A stretch of 8,328 nucleotides of DNA from Fusobacteriota bacterium. GTDB taxonomy: Bacteria; Fusobacteriota; Fusobacteriia; Fusobacteriales; Fusobacteriaceae. Below the pieces are notes generated by a model. The model worked only from the letters and a program-made list of their open reading frames with translations, did no database searches and was not told the origin of the DNA. Every line of letters starts with the position of its first letter. The stretch's first letter is position 1. Shown here one piece after another: positions 1 to 7,141 of the stretch. Both the position numbers and the translations under genes were made by a program. The DNA lies in the NCBI GenBank assembly GCA_003973585.1, contig QNYN01000189.1, forward strand, positions 1-8,328, given 5' to 3'.

Positions 1-1208
1 TTTTTTTCATTTACTACTTCTAAAGCTCTTTTCTTTGCTTCATCTAATAATTCTTCTAATTTTATTACATTACCTTTTCTAGATGAGAATATTCCATCAG
101 CAAATCTCATAATTCCAAACCAAATATGAACTTTTTCTACATCCCATCCTAACATCTCAGTTATAGCAAAAAATTGTTTAAAATGGTCTTGTTGTCTTTC
201 ATCAGTAACATATATTAATTTATTTACATCATAATTTTCTATTCTAAATTTAACAGTAGCTAAATCAGATGTTGCATATAAAAATGCTCCATCACTTTTT
301 TGTACTAAACAAGGATTTAATTTTGTTTCTTCAGGGAAAAATACTACTTGAGCTCCTTCAGATTCTGTAACTATTTTCTTTTCCTTTAATTCTTCTATAA
401 CTCCTGGCATCATATCATGATAATGAGATTCCCCATAATAAGTATCAAATTCTATATCTAATCTTTTGTATATCTTATCATATTCTTTTAAAGAAACTTC
501 TATAAATTCTTTCCATAATTTATAGTTTTCTTCATCTCCATCATGTAATTTTTTTAATTCTAAACGAGCCATATCTTCTAATTCTTTATTATTTTCTGAT
601 TCTACAGCAAATTTTACATATACTCTTTCTAATTCATCAATAGGATTTTTTTCATATGCTTCTTTATCTAACCATTTTCTATATCCTATGATTAATTTTC
701 CAAATTGCGTTCCCCAATCTCCTATATGGTTATCTGCAACTGTATTATATCCTAAATAATTATAAATTCTTTTAATTGAATCTCCTATTATTGTTGATCT
801 AAGATGTCCTATATGCATTCTTTTAGCGATATTAGGAGAAGAATAATCTATAATTACATCTCCTTTAGTATTTAAAAAAGAAAAGTCATATTTTTCTTCC
901 CCAAACTTTGCCACTCTTTTCCCTAAAAATTCTTCTTTTAAATATATATTTATAAAACCAGGCCCTGCTACTTCTAATTTTTCAATGATTTCATTTTCAG
1001 AAAATCCTTCTACTAATTTAGTTGCTATAGCCCTTGGATTATTTCCTATTATTTTAGAATTCATCATGGCAAAATTCGTTTGAAAATCTCCAAATTTATC
1101 ATTTGTTGCTGGTTGGATATCAATTTCTTTTAACCCTTCTACTCCATCAAATGTTTTCTCTATAATTTCATTAAAAACACTAGCTATTTCTTTTTCTATG
1201 AGTAACAT
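1..1208 (-). CDS. argS: Arginyl-tRNA synthetase, C-terminal part beyond the left edge
   Basis: Class I aminoacyl-tRNA synthetase that charges tRNA-Arg with arginine using ATP in the cytoplasm. I translated the minus strand from ATG at 1208-1206 and obtained about 402 residues before the window ends. The N-terminal additional domain (about residues 1-110) includes the stretch NDKFGDFQTNFA. The catalytic Rossmann core follows, with the signature SSPNIAKRMHIGHLRST holding the HIGH motif, then DNHIGDWGTQFGKL and TSDLATVKFR. SSRKGNVI lies at the position of the degenerate KMSKS loop. ArgS proteins are usually 550-600 residues, so about 150-180 residues, including the DALR anticodon-binding domain, lie outside the window. 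The start is supported by AAGGAG eight bases upstream of the ATG. The gene follows the PHP gene in the same direction with an 86-base gap and probably has its own promoter. Identification is secure; the gene is cut by the window, not visibly broken. Confidence 0.97.
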   Translation of the reverse strand, partial: MLLIEKEIASVFNEIIEKTFDGVEGLKEIDIQPATNDKFGDFQTNFAMMNSKIIGNNPRAIATKLVEGFSENEIIEKLEVAGPGFINIYLKEEFLGKRVAKFGEEKYDFSFLNTKGDVIIDYSSPNIAKRMHIGHLRSTIIGDSIKRIYNYLGYNTVADNHIGDWGTQFGKLIIGYRKWLDKEAYEKNPIDELERVYVKFAVESENNKELEDMARLELKKLHDGDEENYKLWKEFIEVSLKEYDKIYKRLDIEFDTYYGESHYHDMMPGVIEELKEKKIVTESEGAQVVFFPEETKLNPCLVQKSDGAFLYATSDLATVKFRIENYDVNKLIYVTDERQQDHFKQFFAITEMLGWDVEKVHIWFGIMRFADGIFSSRKGNVIKLEELLDEAKKRALEVVNEK

Positions 1209-1250
1209 ATTTTCAACTCCTTATTTCAATTTTTTTATTATTTACTCCAT

Positions 1251-1279
1251 ATTTTACCATATATACTATAATTTTTTGA
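1251..1279 (-). promoter_or_regulatory. Candidate argS promoter (extended -10)
   Basis: In the 86-base gap between the PHP gene and argS, the minus strand reads TGG-TAAAAT, an extended -10 element (hexamer at 1256-1251, TGG at 1259-1257). A 17-base spacer leads back to a poor -35 (TCAAAA, 1279-1274). A start of transcription near 1244 would give a leader of about 36 bases ending in the argS ribosome binding site. No terminator hairpin is visible after the PHP gene, so read-through from upstream is also possible. Confidence 0.4.
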
Positions 1280-1294
1280 TTATTTTTTATATTT

Positions 1295-2116
1295 CTAAAG
1301 TAAATTTAACATTTTATTATAAACTTCTATAGGTATATCTACACTTCCTATATCTATTCCTGGCCTATTTAATCCATGAAAATCAGAACCACCTGTGATT
1401 ATTAACTTTCTTTTTTTAGCTATTTTAAGTAATTTATTTTTCATCTTTATATTTATATTTGGATAATATAATTCCAATCCATCTAATCCATTTTCTACTA
1501 ATAGATCTATAATATTTATTATTGTATCTTGAGGATGGGATATTAGATGGGGATGAGCTAAAGATACTACTGCACCATTTTCTTTTAATTTCTTTACAAC
1601 TTCTACTACATCTATCCCTACCTTAGGAACATAAGCTCCTTTTCCATCTCCTAAATAATTATCAAATACTTCATCCATAGTTTCAGCAAATCCTTTTTTT
1701 ATAATTACCTTAGCTATATGAGGTCTTCCAACTACATTACCAAAAGATACTTTTTTTACTTCTTCAAATGTTATATTAATCCCTAATTTTTCTAACTTCT
1801 TAAGAATTTTTAAAGTTCTATTATATCTTTTATTTTGTAATTCTTCTAGCCATTTTAAAAATTTACGATCTTCTAAATTTAGGAAATATCCTAAAATGTG
1901 TACATCTTTTTCTTTAAAATTAGCTGAAATTTCTATCCCATTAATAAAAGTTATTCCTAGTTGAGTTGCTACTTTACTTCCTTCTTCTAGCCCATCTATA
2001 TTATCATGATCTGTTATTGCCATTACTTTTATATTTCTTTCTTTGGCCCTTTCTACTAATTCTGTAGGAGTAAAAGTTCCATCTGAAAATATAGAATGCA
2101 TATGTAAATCTATCAT
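1295..2116 (-). CDS. PHP-domain phosphoesterase, RNase AM / YciV (TrpH)-like
   Basis: A 273-residue PHP-superfamily metal-dependent phosphoesterase. The metal-binding motifs are all visible: DLHMHSIFSDG (H5, H7, D12), ITDHDN (D36, H37), GIEIS (E62), VHILGY (H73), RPHIA (H133), SLAHPHL (H188, H190) and GGSDFHG (D245, H247). Length and motif order match the YciV/TrpH group. Characterised members of that group are the E. coli 5'-3' exonuclease RNase AM, which trims 5' ends of rRNAs, and a 3',5'-nucleoside bisphosphate phosphatase. The exact substrate cannot be told from sequence. Translation starts at ATG 2116-2114 with a GAAGGGGA ribosome binding site about seven bases upstream. It lies 17 bases downstream of the PhnA-like gene, so the two are very likely co-transcribed, and argS follows on the same strand. 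Family call is firm; the specific activity is inference. Confidence 0.88.
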   Translation of the reverse strand: MIDLHMHSIFSDGTFTPTELVERAKERNIKVMAITDHDNIDGLEEGSKVATQLGITFINGIEISANFKEKDVHILGYFLNLEDRKFLKWLEELQNKRYNRTLKILKKLEKLGINITFEEVKKVSFGNVVGRPHIAKVIIKKGFAETMDEVFDNYLGDGKGAYVPKVGIDVVEVVKKLKENGAVVSLAHPHLISHPQDTIINIIDLLVENGLDGLELYYPNINIKMKNKLLKIAKKRKLIITGGSDFHGLNRPGIDIGSVDIPIEVYNKMLNLL

Positions 2117-2133
2117 AAAAATATCCCCTTCTT

Positions 2134-2535
2134 TTATTCTTTTATCTTAGTTAATATTTCTTCTAATTCTTCATCTACATAAACCATATCTAAAAGATCA
2201 TCTATCCAAGAATATTTCCCTTTTAAATTATTAATTATATTTACAGAAGTAGCTTTTACTATAGGCGTTTCACTCCAAATAGAATTATTTAAAAATCTTA
2301 AATCATTTTCACTAGCTTTATCTAGCCTTTCTATTGTATCTTTACAATTATCACATATATGAATACATCTTTCAAAATCAGGTTCTGCTTCTATTTTTCC
2401 TACTTCGTATATATTTAATTTTAATCCTGTTGCTCCACATAATTCACAAGTAGATTTTGATCTTCTAACTAGTTGTTTCCCAAATAATGATACCTTATTT
2501 TTTCTATCCTTTGCTTCATCATATCCCCTAGCCAT
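2134..2535 (-). CDS. PhnA-like zinc-ribbon protein lacking the C-terminal PhnA domain
   Basis: A 133-residue, small, probably cytoplasmic protein of unknown function. An N-terminal zinc-ribbon-like module has CELC (C30, C33) and CDNC (C61, C64), plus a further Cys at 57. It is followed by a conserved block, FLNNSIWSETPIV (81-93), and an acidic tail around LLDMVYVDEELEE. From memory, this order (Cys pair, Cys pair, LNxSxWSxxPxV, LLDMxYxDEE) is that of the proteins annotated PhnA in many bacteria. Those usually continue into a C-terminal beta-barrel-like PhnA domain that is missing here. The phn name came from proximity to phosphonate genes; the family has no proven phosphonate role, and no phosphonate gene is seen here. 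Start ATG at 2535-2533 has a perfect AGGAGG seven bases upstream (2548-2543). First gene of the run leading into the PHP gene, divergent from glyA. Confidence 0.8.
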   Translation of the reverse strand: MARGYDEAKDRKNKVSLFGKQLVRRSKSTCELCGATGLKLNIYEVGKIEAEPDFERCIHICDNCKDTIERLDKASENDLRFLNNSIWSETPIVKATSVNIINNLKGKYSWIDDLLDMVYVDEELEEILTKIKE

Positions 2536-2593
2536 TCATATACCTCCTACAATTTTCTTTATTCTTAATTTTATTAATATATTTTATACTCTA

Positions 2594-2602
2594 ATAATAT
2601 CA
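2594..2602 (-). promoter_or_regulatory. Candidate promoter of the phnA-like/PHP operon
   Basis: The minus strand carries TGA-TATTAT, an extended -10 element with five of six consensus bases (TATTAT at 2599-2594). It sits about 60 bases before the PhnA-like start codon. No convincing -35 hexamer lies 16-18 bases upstream, so this is a candidate only. The region is so AT-rich that chance matches are expected. Confidence 0.3.
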
Positions 2603-2633
2603 TATTTTCTATTTAATCTCTTAAAATCATTCT

Positions 2634-2652
2634 AGATAACTTTTTTTTATCT
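2634..2652. repeat. Small inverted repeat in the glyA divergent promoter region
   Basis: AGATAA (2634-2639) and TTATCT (2647-2652) form a perfect 6-base inverted repeat separated by seven bases, mostly T. It lies between the divergent starts of the PhnA-like gene and glyA, about 40 bases upstream of the glyA -35. It could be a regulator half-site pair or chance in AT-rich DNA. It is too weak to be a terminator. The rest of the 243-base divergent region holds only the promoters and ribosome binding sites listed. Confidence 0.2.
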
Positions 2653-2690
2653 TTTAACCTTATATAAAATAACTAAAAAAATATAATTTT

Positions 2691-2719
2691 TTGACAAAAT
2701 ATCAATAATATGATACTTT
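2691..2719 (+). promoter_or_regulatory. glyA promoter
   Basis: A perfect -35 TTGACA (2691-2696) is followed by a 17-base spacer and a -10 TACTTT (2714-2719) preceded by TGA, an extended -10. The weak -10 hexamer is compensated by the perfect -35 and the TGn element. Transcription would begin near 2726, giving a leader of about 50 bases that ends in AGGAGG (2768-2773), five bases before the glyA ATG. No riboswitch-sized structure fits in that leader. Confidence 0.65.
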
Positions 2720-2778
2720 TATATTAATATTTTAGATATAATTTATCAAATTTTAATAAAAATACACAGGAGGTTTTT

Positions 2779-4011
2779 ATGTATAACAAAACTCTAAAGG
2801 AAACTGATCAAGAAATTTTTCAACAAATCGTCAATGAAAATGAAAGACAAGAAAATGGAATCGAATTAATTGCATCTGAAAACTTTGTTTCTCCATCTGT
2901 AATGGAAGCAATGGGTTCTGTGCTTACAAATAAATATGCTGAAGGCTACCCTAATAAAAGATATTATGGTGGATGTAAATTTGTAGATGTTGTAGAAACT
3001 CTAGCTATTGAAAGACTAAAAGAACTTTTTGGATGTGAATATGCAAATGTTCAACCTCATTCTGGTTCTCAAGCTAATATGGCAGTTTATATGGCTCTTA
3101 TTAATCCAGGAGATAAAGTTTTAGGTATGGCTCTAGATCAAGGTGGACATCTAACTCATGGTCATCCTGTAAGTTTTTCAGGTATCCTTTATGATATTGT
3201 TTCATACAAACTATCTGATGAAGAACAATTAATAGACTATGATGTTATTAGAGAAATGGCATTAAAAGAAAAACCAAAATTAATTATAGCAGGTGCTAGT
3301 TCATATTCTAGAGAAATTGATTTCAAAAAATTTAGAGAGATTGCAGATGAAGTAGGAGCATATCTAATGGTAGATATGGCTCACATTGCTGGACTTGTAG
3401 CAGCTGGATTACACAATGATCCTGTTCCATATGCCCATGTAGTAACTTCTACAACACATAAAACTCTTCGTGGACCTCGTGGTGGAATAATAATCTCAAA
3501 CCATGAAGATATCATGAAAAAAATTAATAAAACTATTTTCCCTGGGATCCAAGGTGGACCTTTAATGCATGTAATTGCAGGTAAGGCTGTTGCTTTCAAA
3601 GAAGCTCTTTCAGAGGATTTCAAAGAATATCAAAAACAAATAATTAAAAATGCAAAAGTTTTAAGCGAATCACTTATGGAAAAAGGATTTAAAATCGTTT
3701 CTGGTGGAACAGACAATCATATGTTCCTTGTAGATCTACAAAATAAAGGAATTACTGGTAAAGAAGCTGAAAAACTTCTTTTAGAAGCAGACATCACTAC
3801 AAATAAAAATAGTGTTCCTAATGATCCACAAAAACCATTTGTAACAAGTGGAATAAGAATTGGAACTCCTGCTATTACTTCTAGAGGAATGAAGGAAGAA
3901 GATATGGTCGTTTTAGCAGATATTATTGATGGAATTATAAGAGATAAATCTGGAGTTGACTATAAAGAAAAAGTTTTAGCTCTAGCTAGTAAATATCCTA
4001 TCTATAAATAA
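2779..4011 (+). CDS. glyA: Serine hydroxymethyltransferase
   Basis: PLP-dependent enzyme that interconverts serine plus tetrahydrofolate with glycine plus 5,10-methylenetetrahydrofolate. It is the main supply of one-carbon units and glycine, and acts in the cytoplasm as a homodimer or tetramer. The 410-residue length is normal for bacterial GlyA (about 410-420). Visible family features are [10 protein letters not shown] near residues 29-38, RYYGGC (61-66), HSGSQAN (94-100), GGHLTHGH (122-129), [14 protein letters not shown] (197-210), the PLP-binding lysine K228 in [14 protein letters not shown], and a C-terminal SGIRIGTPA segment for substrate carboxylate binding. AGGAGG five bases upstream fixes the ATG. 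It is a single-gene unit on the plus strand between minus-strand clusters, with its own promoter and terminator, and ends with three consecutive in-frame TAA codons (4009-4017). All catalytic motifs are intact. Confidence 0.98.
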   Translation: MYNKTLKETDQEIFQQIVNENERQENGIELIASENFVSPSVMEAMGSVLTNKYAEGYPNKRYYGGCKFVDVVETLAIERLKELFGCEYANVQPHSGSQANMAVYMALINPGDKVLGMALDQGGHLTHGHPVSFSGILYDIVSYKLSDEEQLIDYDVIREMALKEKPKLIIAGASSYSREIDFKKFREIADEVGAYLMVDMAHIAGLVAAGLHNDPVPYAHVVTSTTHKTLRGPRGGIIISNHEDIMKKINKTIFPGIQGGPLMHVIAGKAVAFKEALSEDFKEYQKQIIKNAKVLSESLMEKGFKIVSGGTDNHMFLVDLQNKGITGKEAEKLLLEADITTNKNSVPNDPQKPFVTSGIRIGTPAITSRGMKEEDMVVLADIIDGIIRDKSGVDYKEKVLALASKYPIYK

Positions 4012-4061
4012 TAATAAATATTTAAAAATTAGTATAATTTTCATAAAATCTAATTTTTTTT

Positions 4062-4101
4062 AGAGGGAGTAATAATTTTATAAATTATTGCTCCTCTTTT
4101 T
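4062..4101 (+). terminator. Rho-independent terminator of glyA
   Basis: AGAGGGAGTAATAATTT (4062-4078) pairs with AAATTATTGCTCCTCT (4082-4097) across a three-base loop. The stem is about 16 bp with one bulged G and one G-U pair, and a T run follows directly. On the other strand the stem would be followed by A residues, so the orientation matches glyA, whose stop lies about 50 bases upstream. Confidence 0.9.
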
Positions 4102-4130
4102 ATATATACAAATTAAATATAAAATTATAT

Positions 4131-4163
4131 GCAAAAAAAAGCCTCGATAACTCGAGACTTTTT
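4131..4163 (-). terminator. Rho-independent terminator of rplS
   Basis: On the minus strand, GTCTCGA (4158-4152), loop GTTA, TCGAGGC (4147-4141) forms a 7-bp stem. It extends by A-U pairs on both sides and is followed by eight T residues (4140-4133). One position pairs as U-G only in the minus-strand RNA and would be a C/A mismatch in the plus-strand RNA, which supports assignment to rplS. Together with the glyA terminator it insulates the two convergent genes. Confidence 0.88.
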
Positions 4164-4173
4164 ATAATTATTA

Positions 4174-4524
4174 TTACTTTCTAAGTTCAGTGATTCTAGC
4201 TTTCTTACCAGATAATCCTCTAAGGTAGAATAATCTTGCTCTTCTAACTTTTCCGATTCTCTTAACTGTAATGCTTTCGATCATTGGTGAGTTGATTGGT
4301 AATATTCTTTCTACTCCAAATCCACTTGTTACTTTTCTGATTGTAAAAGTTTTAGCGATTCCTCCACCATTTACTCTGATTACTACACCTTCGAAATGTT
4401 GGATTCTTTCTTTTTGACCTTCTTTTACTCTTAAAGCTACATCTAAAGTATCTCCAGCTTTAAATTCAGGCATATCAGTTCTGATGTAATCCTTTTCTAC
4501 TAACTCAATTAATCTTTCTTTCAT
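4174..4524 (-). CDS. rplS: 50S ribosomal protein L19
   Basis: Structural protein of the large ribosomal subunit, located at the interface with the 30S subunit (bridge formation). The 116-residue length is typical of bacterial L19. Recognisable family blocks are the N-terminal [15 protein letters not shown], the central [31 protein letters not shown], and the basic C-terminus [20 protein letters not shown]. Start ATG at 4524-4522 is preceded by AGGAGG with an A-rich spacer. In many bacteria rplS is the last gene of rpsP-rimM-trmD-rplS. Here no trmD is adjacent; the gene has its own promoter, a leader of about 70-75 bases and its own terminator, so it is an independent unit, although read-through from the upstream fatty-acid kinase gene is possible. 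Confidence 0.98.
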   Translation of the reverse strand: MKERLIELVEKDYIRTDMPEFKAGDTLDVALRVKEGQKERIQHFEGVVIRVNGGGIAKTFTIRKVTSGFGVERILPINSPMIESITVKRIGKVRRARLFYLRGLSGKKARITELRK

Positions 4525-4556
4525 TTTTTATTTCCTCCTAAATTCTAAATATTCAT

Positions 4557-4590
4557 ACACTCAATACTGACTGCAGAGGAATATCCGTGT
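4557..4590 (-). ncRNA. Candidate structured leader of rplS mRNA
   Basis: Within the presumed rplS 5' leader there is a segment of about 47% GC amid DNA that is mostly A and T. ACAC (4590-4587) pairs with GTGT (4560-4557). Inside it GATA pairs with TATT, and CTG-CAGT-CAG can form a small apical hairpin. Local enrichment of GC and nested pairing suggest an RNA fold, possibly an autoregulatory ribosomal-protein leader of the kind known for L19 in Firmicutes. I cannot match it to a known family by eye, so this is inference. Confidence 0.35.
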
Positions 4591-4602
4591 TATAACTTAA
4601 GT

Positions 4603-4631
4603 AGTTTACCATATTTGTTATCTTATGTAAA
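4603..4631 (-). promoter_or_regulatory. rplS promoter
   Basis: The minus strand has -35 TTTACA (4631-4626), a 17-base spacer, and -10 TAAACT (4608-4603) preceded by TGG, an extended -10. The -35 lies only five bases past the stop codon of the upstream fatty-acid kinase gene (4637). Transcription would start near 4596, giving a leader of roughly 70 bases. The -10 context, ATATGGTAAACTA, is nearly identical to that of the argS candidate. Confidence 0.65.
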
Positions 4632-4636
4632 GTATT

Positions 4637-7141
4637 TTATCTTATTTTAGGAAAAATTGTCATACCATATAATGGACCAGTATGAGATCCTATTGTTGCT
4701 CCTACTTCACATCTAGATCTATATTCAATATTTTTATATTTTTCTACTGACTTTCTTAATTCATCAGCATTTTCAGATTGATGTTTTGTTCCACCCCATC
4801 CTGTATATAATATTAAAGATCCTTTCTTTGATTCTTGCTTTAATATTCTTTCTAAATATTTCATAGCACCTTTGTCACCAATTACTTTCTTTTCACTATG
4901 TACTTCCCCATCTTCTACTTTTAAGATTGGTTTTATATTTAAAACTCCTCCTATTTTAGCAGAAGCTTTTCCTATTCTTCCACCTCTTTCAAGGTATTTT
5001 AATTCATCTACAGCAAAATAGATTCTAGCTTCATTTTTCATGATTTCTATAGTTTCTATAATTGTTTCAAAAGATTCTCCTGCTTTTGCCATCTTAGCAG
5101 CTTCTAAAACTAAATGACCTGATCCCATCCAAACATTTTTAGAATCAATAATAGCAATATCTTTTTCTCGTGTTAACATTCCACGAGCTACTTTAGCAGC
5201 TTGTTGAGTTCCACTTAATTTACTTGAGATTAAAATAGTGATTATTTTTTTGTATCCTTTATCTAATAAATTTTGATATAATTCTTTAAATTCTGCTGGT
5301 GAAGGTTGAGAAGTTTTTGGTATAACACCTTCTGCTATTATCTTTTTCCAGAATTCTCCCCTTGATATATCTACTCCATCTTTATAATATCTATTTCCAT
5401 CAAACTTTATTTTTAATGGAATTATACTAACTGAAAGATCTCCTAATAAAGCTGGTGTAAGATCTGAAGTTGAATCTGCAATAATTGCAATTTCAGGTTG
5501 ATTTGGATCTTTATTTTCGATATAGATATAATAATTATAGTTTTCTTGCATTCCTATATATTCTTCATATTTAACATCTTTTTTATTTACAAAAACTTTA
5601 CTTCCTTGAGTCTCATTTGATTTTCCTAATACTGCAAAAACACTTAATGTTGTTTCATCTATATTTTCTTCGTAAATGTCTGCTATTAAAGCTTCTAAAT
5701 CTTTATTTTCATACATAATTTTTCCATTAACTAAAGCTATAAAGTTTCCTTCAGATATTGTTAAATCTCCTACTCTAGTATCTCTTACAGCTTTTGTAAT
5801 TTCAATAGATTTATTTCTTCTTGCACCTTTTACCACTTGTTCTAAACTTTCAAATTTATTTTTTATATAATAATTTCCTTCTAGCATTGTTTTAGTTTCA
5901 TATACTTCTACTTGTTTAGTAGCTCTTTCTGCTACTATTTTAGCTGCCGAAATTATATTTTTATTATTTGGTAATAATACTATTTCTTCTGCATCTATCT
6001 TTCCTAATGCTTGTTCCATATCAGCAACACTTGGATTTTGTCCTTGTCCACCAATAAGTACACAAGTAGCTCCTGATTTTATAAAAAGCTCTCCTATTTC
6101 ATAAGTATCAGCTATTGCAAAATAAGCTCTTTTTTCTGTATTTTCATTTTTTATCATTATATGTGCAGAGTTTTGTCCTGCTAAATCTTCTTCAGATAAA
6201 TGTAATTTTTTATTTTGAATTTTCATATTTTCAATTTTTATATTATCTAATTCACCATAATTCATTGCTTTTTCCAAAACTAATCCTGGATTATTTGTAT
6301 GGATATGAGCTTTGGTTTTAGTAGTACTTTGAGCTACTACCATTGAATCCCCTAGCTCTTCTATATCTTTTTTTAATTTTTCTAAATTAAATTTTCCTGC
6401 TTGAACAATAAATTCTGTACAATATTTAAACTCTATTTCTTCCTCAGTAACTGTAGCTTCTAGTCTTTCCCTTCTGTGAGCTTGACTTTTTACAATTCTT
6501 TCTAAGTCTTTTAACATTTCAGGGTCAGTTATAGATTTTTCAAAACCTTCAATTAAATAAAATAATCCTTTTCCTCCTGCATCTACTACTCCTGCTTCTT
6601 TTAATTTTAATAATTGATTAGGAGTTTCTTCTACTGCTTCATGAGCTACTTGTTTTACATAAGATAAATATGGAATAAAGTCATCTTTAGGTCCATCATA
6701 TTCTTTAGCTTTTTCTGCTACTACTCTTACTACAGTAAGTATAGTTCCTTCTACTGGATTACTTACAGCTTTATAAGCCAATTTAGAAGCTTCTTCAAAT
6801 GATCTTGTTATATCATCTATTGTCAATTTTTCTTTATTTTCAAAACCATTTAAAAAACCTTGAATAATTTGTGATAATATTGTTCCTGAGTTCCCTCTAG
6901 CTCCTAATAATATAGCTTCTGATACTATTTCGCAAAATTCTTCCATTGCTGGTTCATGATTTAATTTCACTAATTCATTTTCTACAGCTTGCATTGTCAT
7001 AGACATATTTGTTCCTGTATCTCCATCTGGAACAGGATAAACATTTAAATCATTTAATATATCTGCATATTTAGATAACCATCTACTACCTGCTATAAAT
7101 AATTTAATCAATCTCGTGACATTTAAATATTCTATCTTCAT
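4637..7141 (-). CDS. Fatty acid kinase, FakA-FakB fusion (DAK2/DhaL + DegV)
   Basis: An 834-residue protein joining both halves of fatty acid kinase, which phosphorylates exogenous fatty acid to acyl-phosphate for phospholipid synthesis. Residues 1-205 are the DhaL/DAK2 ATP-binding kinase domain, with NVYPVPDGDTGTN (D39, D41), GARGNSG (80-86) and DAGGKG (187-192). Residues about 230-540 match the FakA middle and C-terminal regions; YCTEF (C241) and AHIHTN (H279, H281) resemble the Cys-His-His zinc site reported in S. aureus FakA. Residues about 550-834 are a complete DegV/FakB lipid-binding domain: IADSTSDLT, TSQPSPAEF, SSKLSGTQQ, LERGGRIG and IGSHTGP. The length equals a normal FakA (about 550) plus FakB (about 285). 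A longer frame begins at TTG 7162, but the ATG at 7141 is preferred: GGGAG sits about eight bases upstream and family proteins start near there. It follows kdsC by 27 bases, so they are likely co-transcribed. Confidence 0.93.
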   Translation of the reverse strand: MKIEYLNVTRLIKLFIAGSRWLSKYADILNDLNVYPVPDGDTGTNMSMTMQAVENELVKLNHEPAMEEFCEIVSEAILLGARGNSGTILSQIIQGFLNGFENKEKLTIDDITRSFEEASKLAYKAVSNPVEGTILTVVRVVAEKAKEYDGPKDDFIPYLSYVKQVAHEAVEETPNQLLKLKEAGVVDAGGKGLFYLIEGFEKSITDPEMLKDLERIVKSQAHRRERLEATVTEEEIEFKYCTEFIVQAGKFNLEKLKKDIEELGDSMVVAQSTTKTKAHIHTNNPGLVLEKAMNYGELDNIKIENMKIQNKKLHLSEEDLAGQNSAHIMIKNENTEKRAYFAIADTYEIGELFIKSGATCVLIGGQGQNPSVADMEQALGKIDAEEIVLLPNNKNIISAAKIVAERATKQVEVYETKTMLEGNYYIKNKFESLEQVVKGARRNKSIEITKAVRDTRVGDLTISEGNFIALVNGKIMYENKDLEALIADIYEENIDETTLSVFAVLGKSNETQGSKVFVNKKDVKYEEYIGMQENYNYYIYIENKDPNQPEIAIIADSTSDLTPALLGDLSVSIIPLKIKFDGNRYYKDGVDISRGEFWKKIIAEGVIPKTSQPSPAEFKELYQNLLDKGYKKIITILISSKLSGTQQAAKVARGMLTREKDIAIIDSKNVWMGSGHLVLEAAKMAKAGESFETIIETIEIMKNEARIYFAVDELKYLERGGRIGKASAKIGGVLNIKPILKVEDGEVHSEKKVIGDKGAMKYLERILKQESKKGSLILYTGWGGTKHQSENADELRKSVEKYKNIEYRSRCEVGATIGSHTGPLYGMTIFPKIR

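Noticed and set aside
1209..1294. Possible T-box or terminator between the PHP gene and argS
   Set aside because: The gap is 86 bases, has no stem followed by a T run and no T-box sequence.
2720..2778. Possible riboswitch (for example glycine or folate-linked) in the glyA leader
   Set aside because: The leader from the predicted start is only about 50 bases, almost pure A and T, with no aptamer-like conserved blocks.
3381..3623. 80-residue open frame on the minus strand inside glyA
   Set aside because: Antisense shadow of a strongly conserved glyA segment; no ribosome binding site and no recognisable protein features.
4058..4163. Two adjacent hairpins considered as a repeat or mobile-element end
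   Set aside because: Each fits the rho-independent terminator of one of the two convergent genes, and their stem sequences are unrelated.
5676..5870. 64-residue plus-strand open frame inside the fatty-acid kinase gene
   Set aside because: Hydrophobic appearance comes from the pyrimidine-rich complement of an AT-rich coding strand; the opposite strand is a clear FakA sequence.
6115..6321. 68-residue plus-strand open frame inside the fatty-acid kinase gene
   Set aside because: Phe/Leu/Tyr-rich shadow frame opposite the conserved AHIHTN region; no credible start signal.
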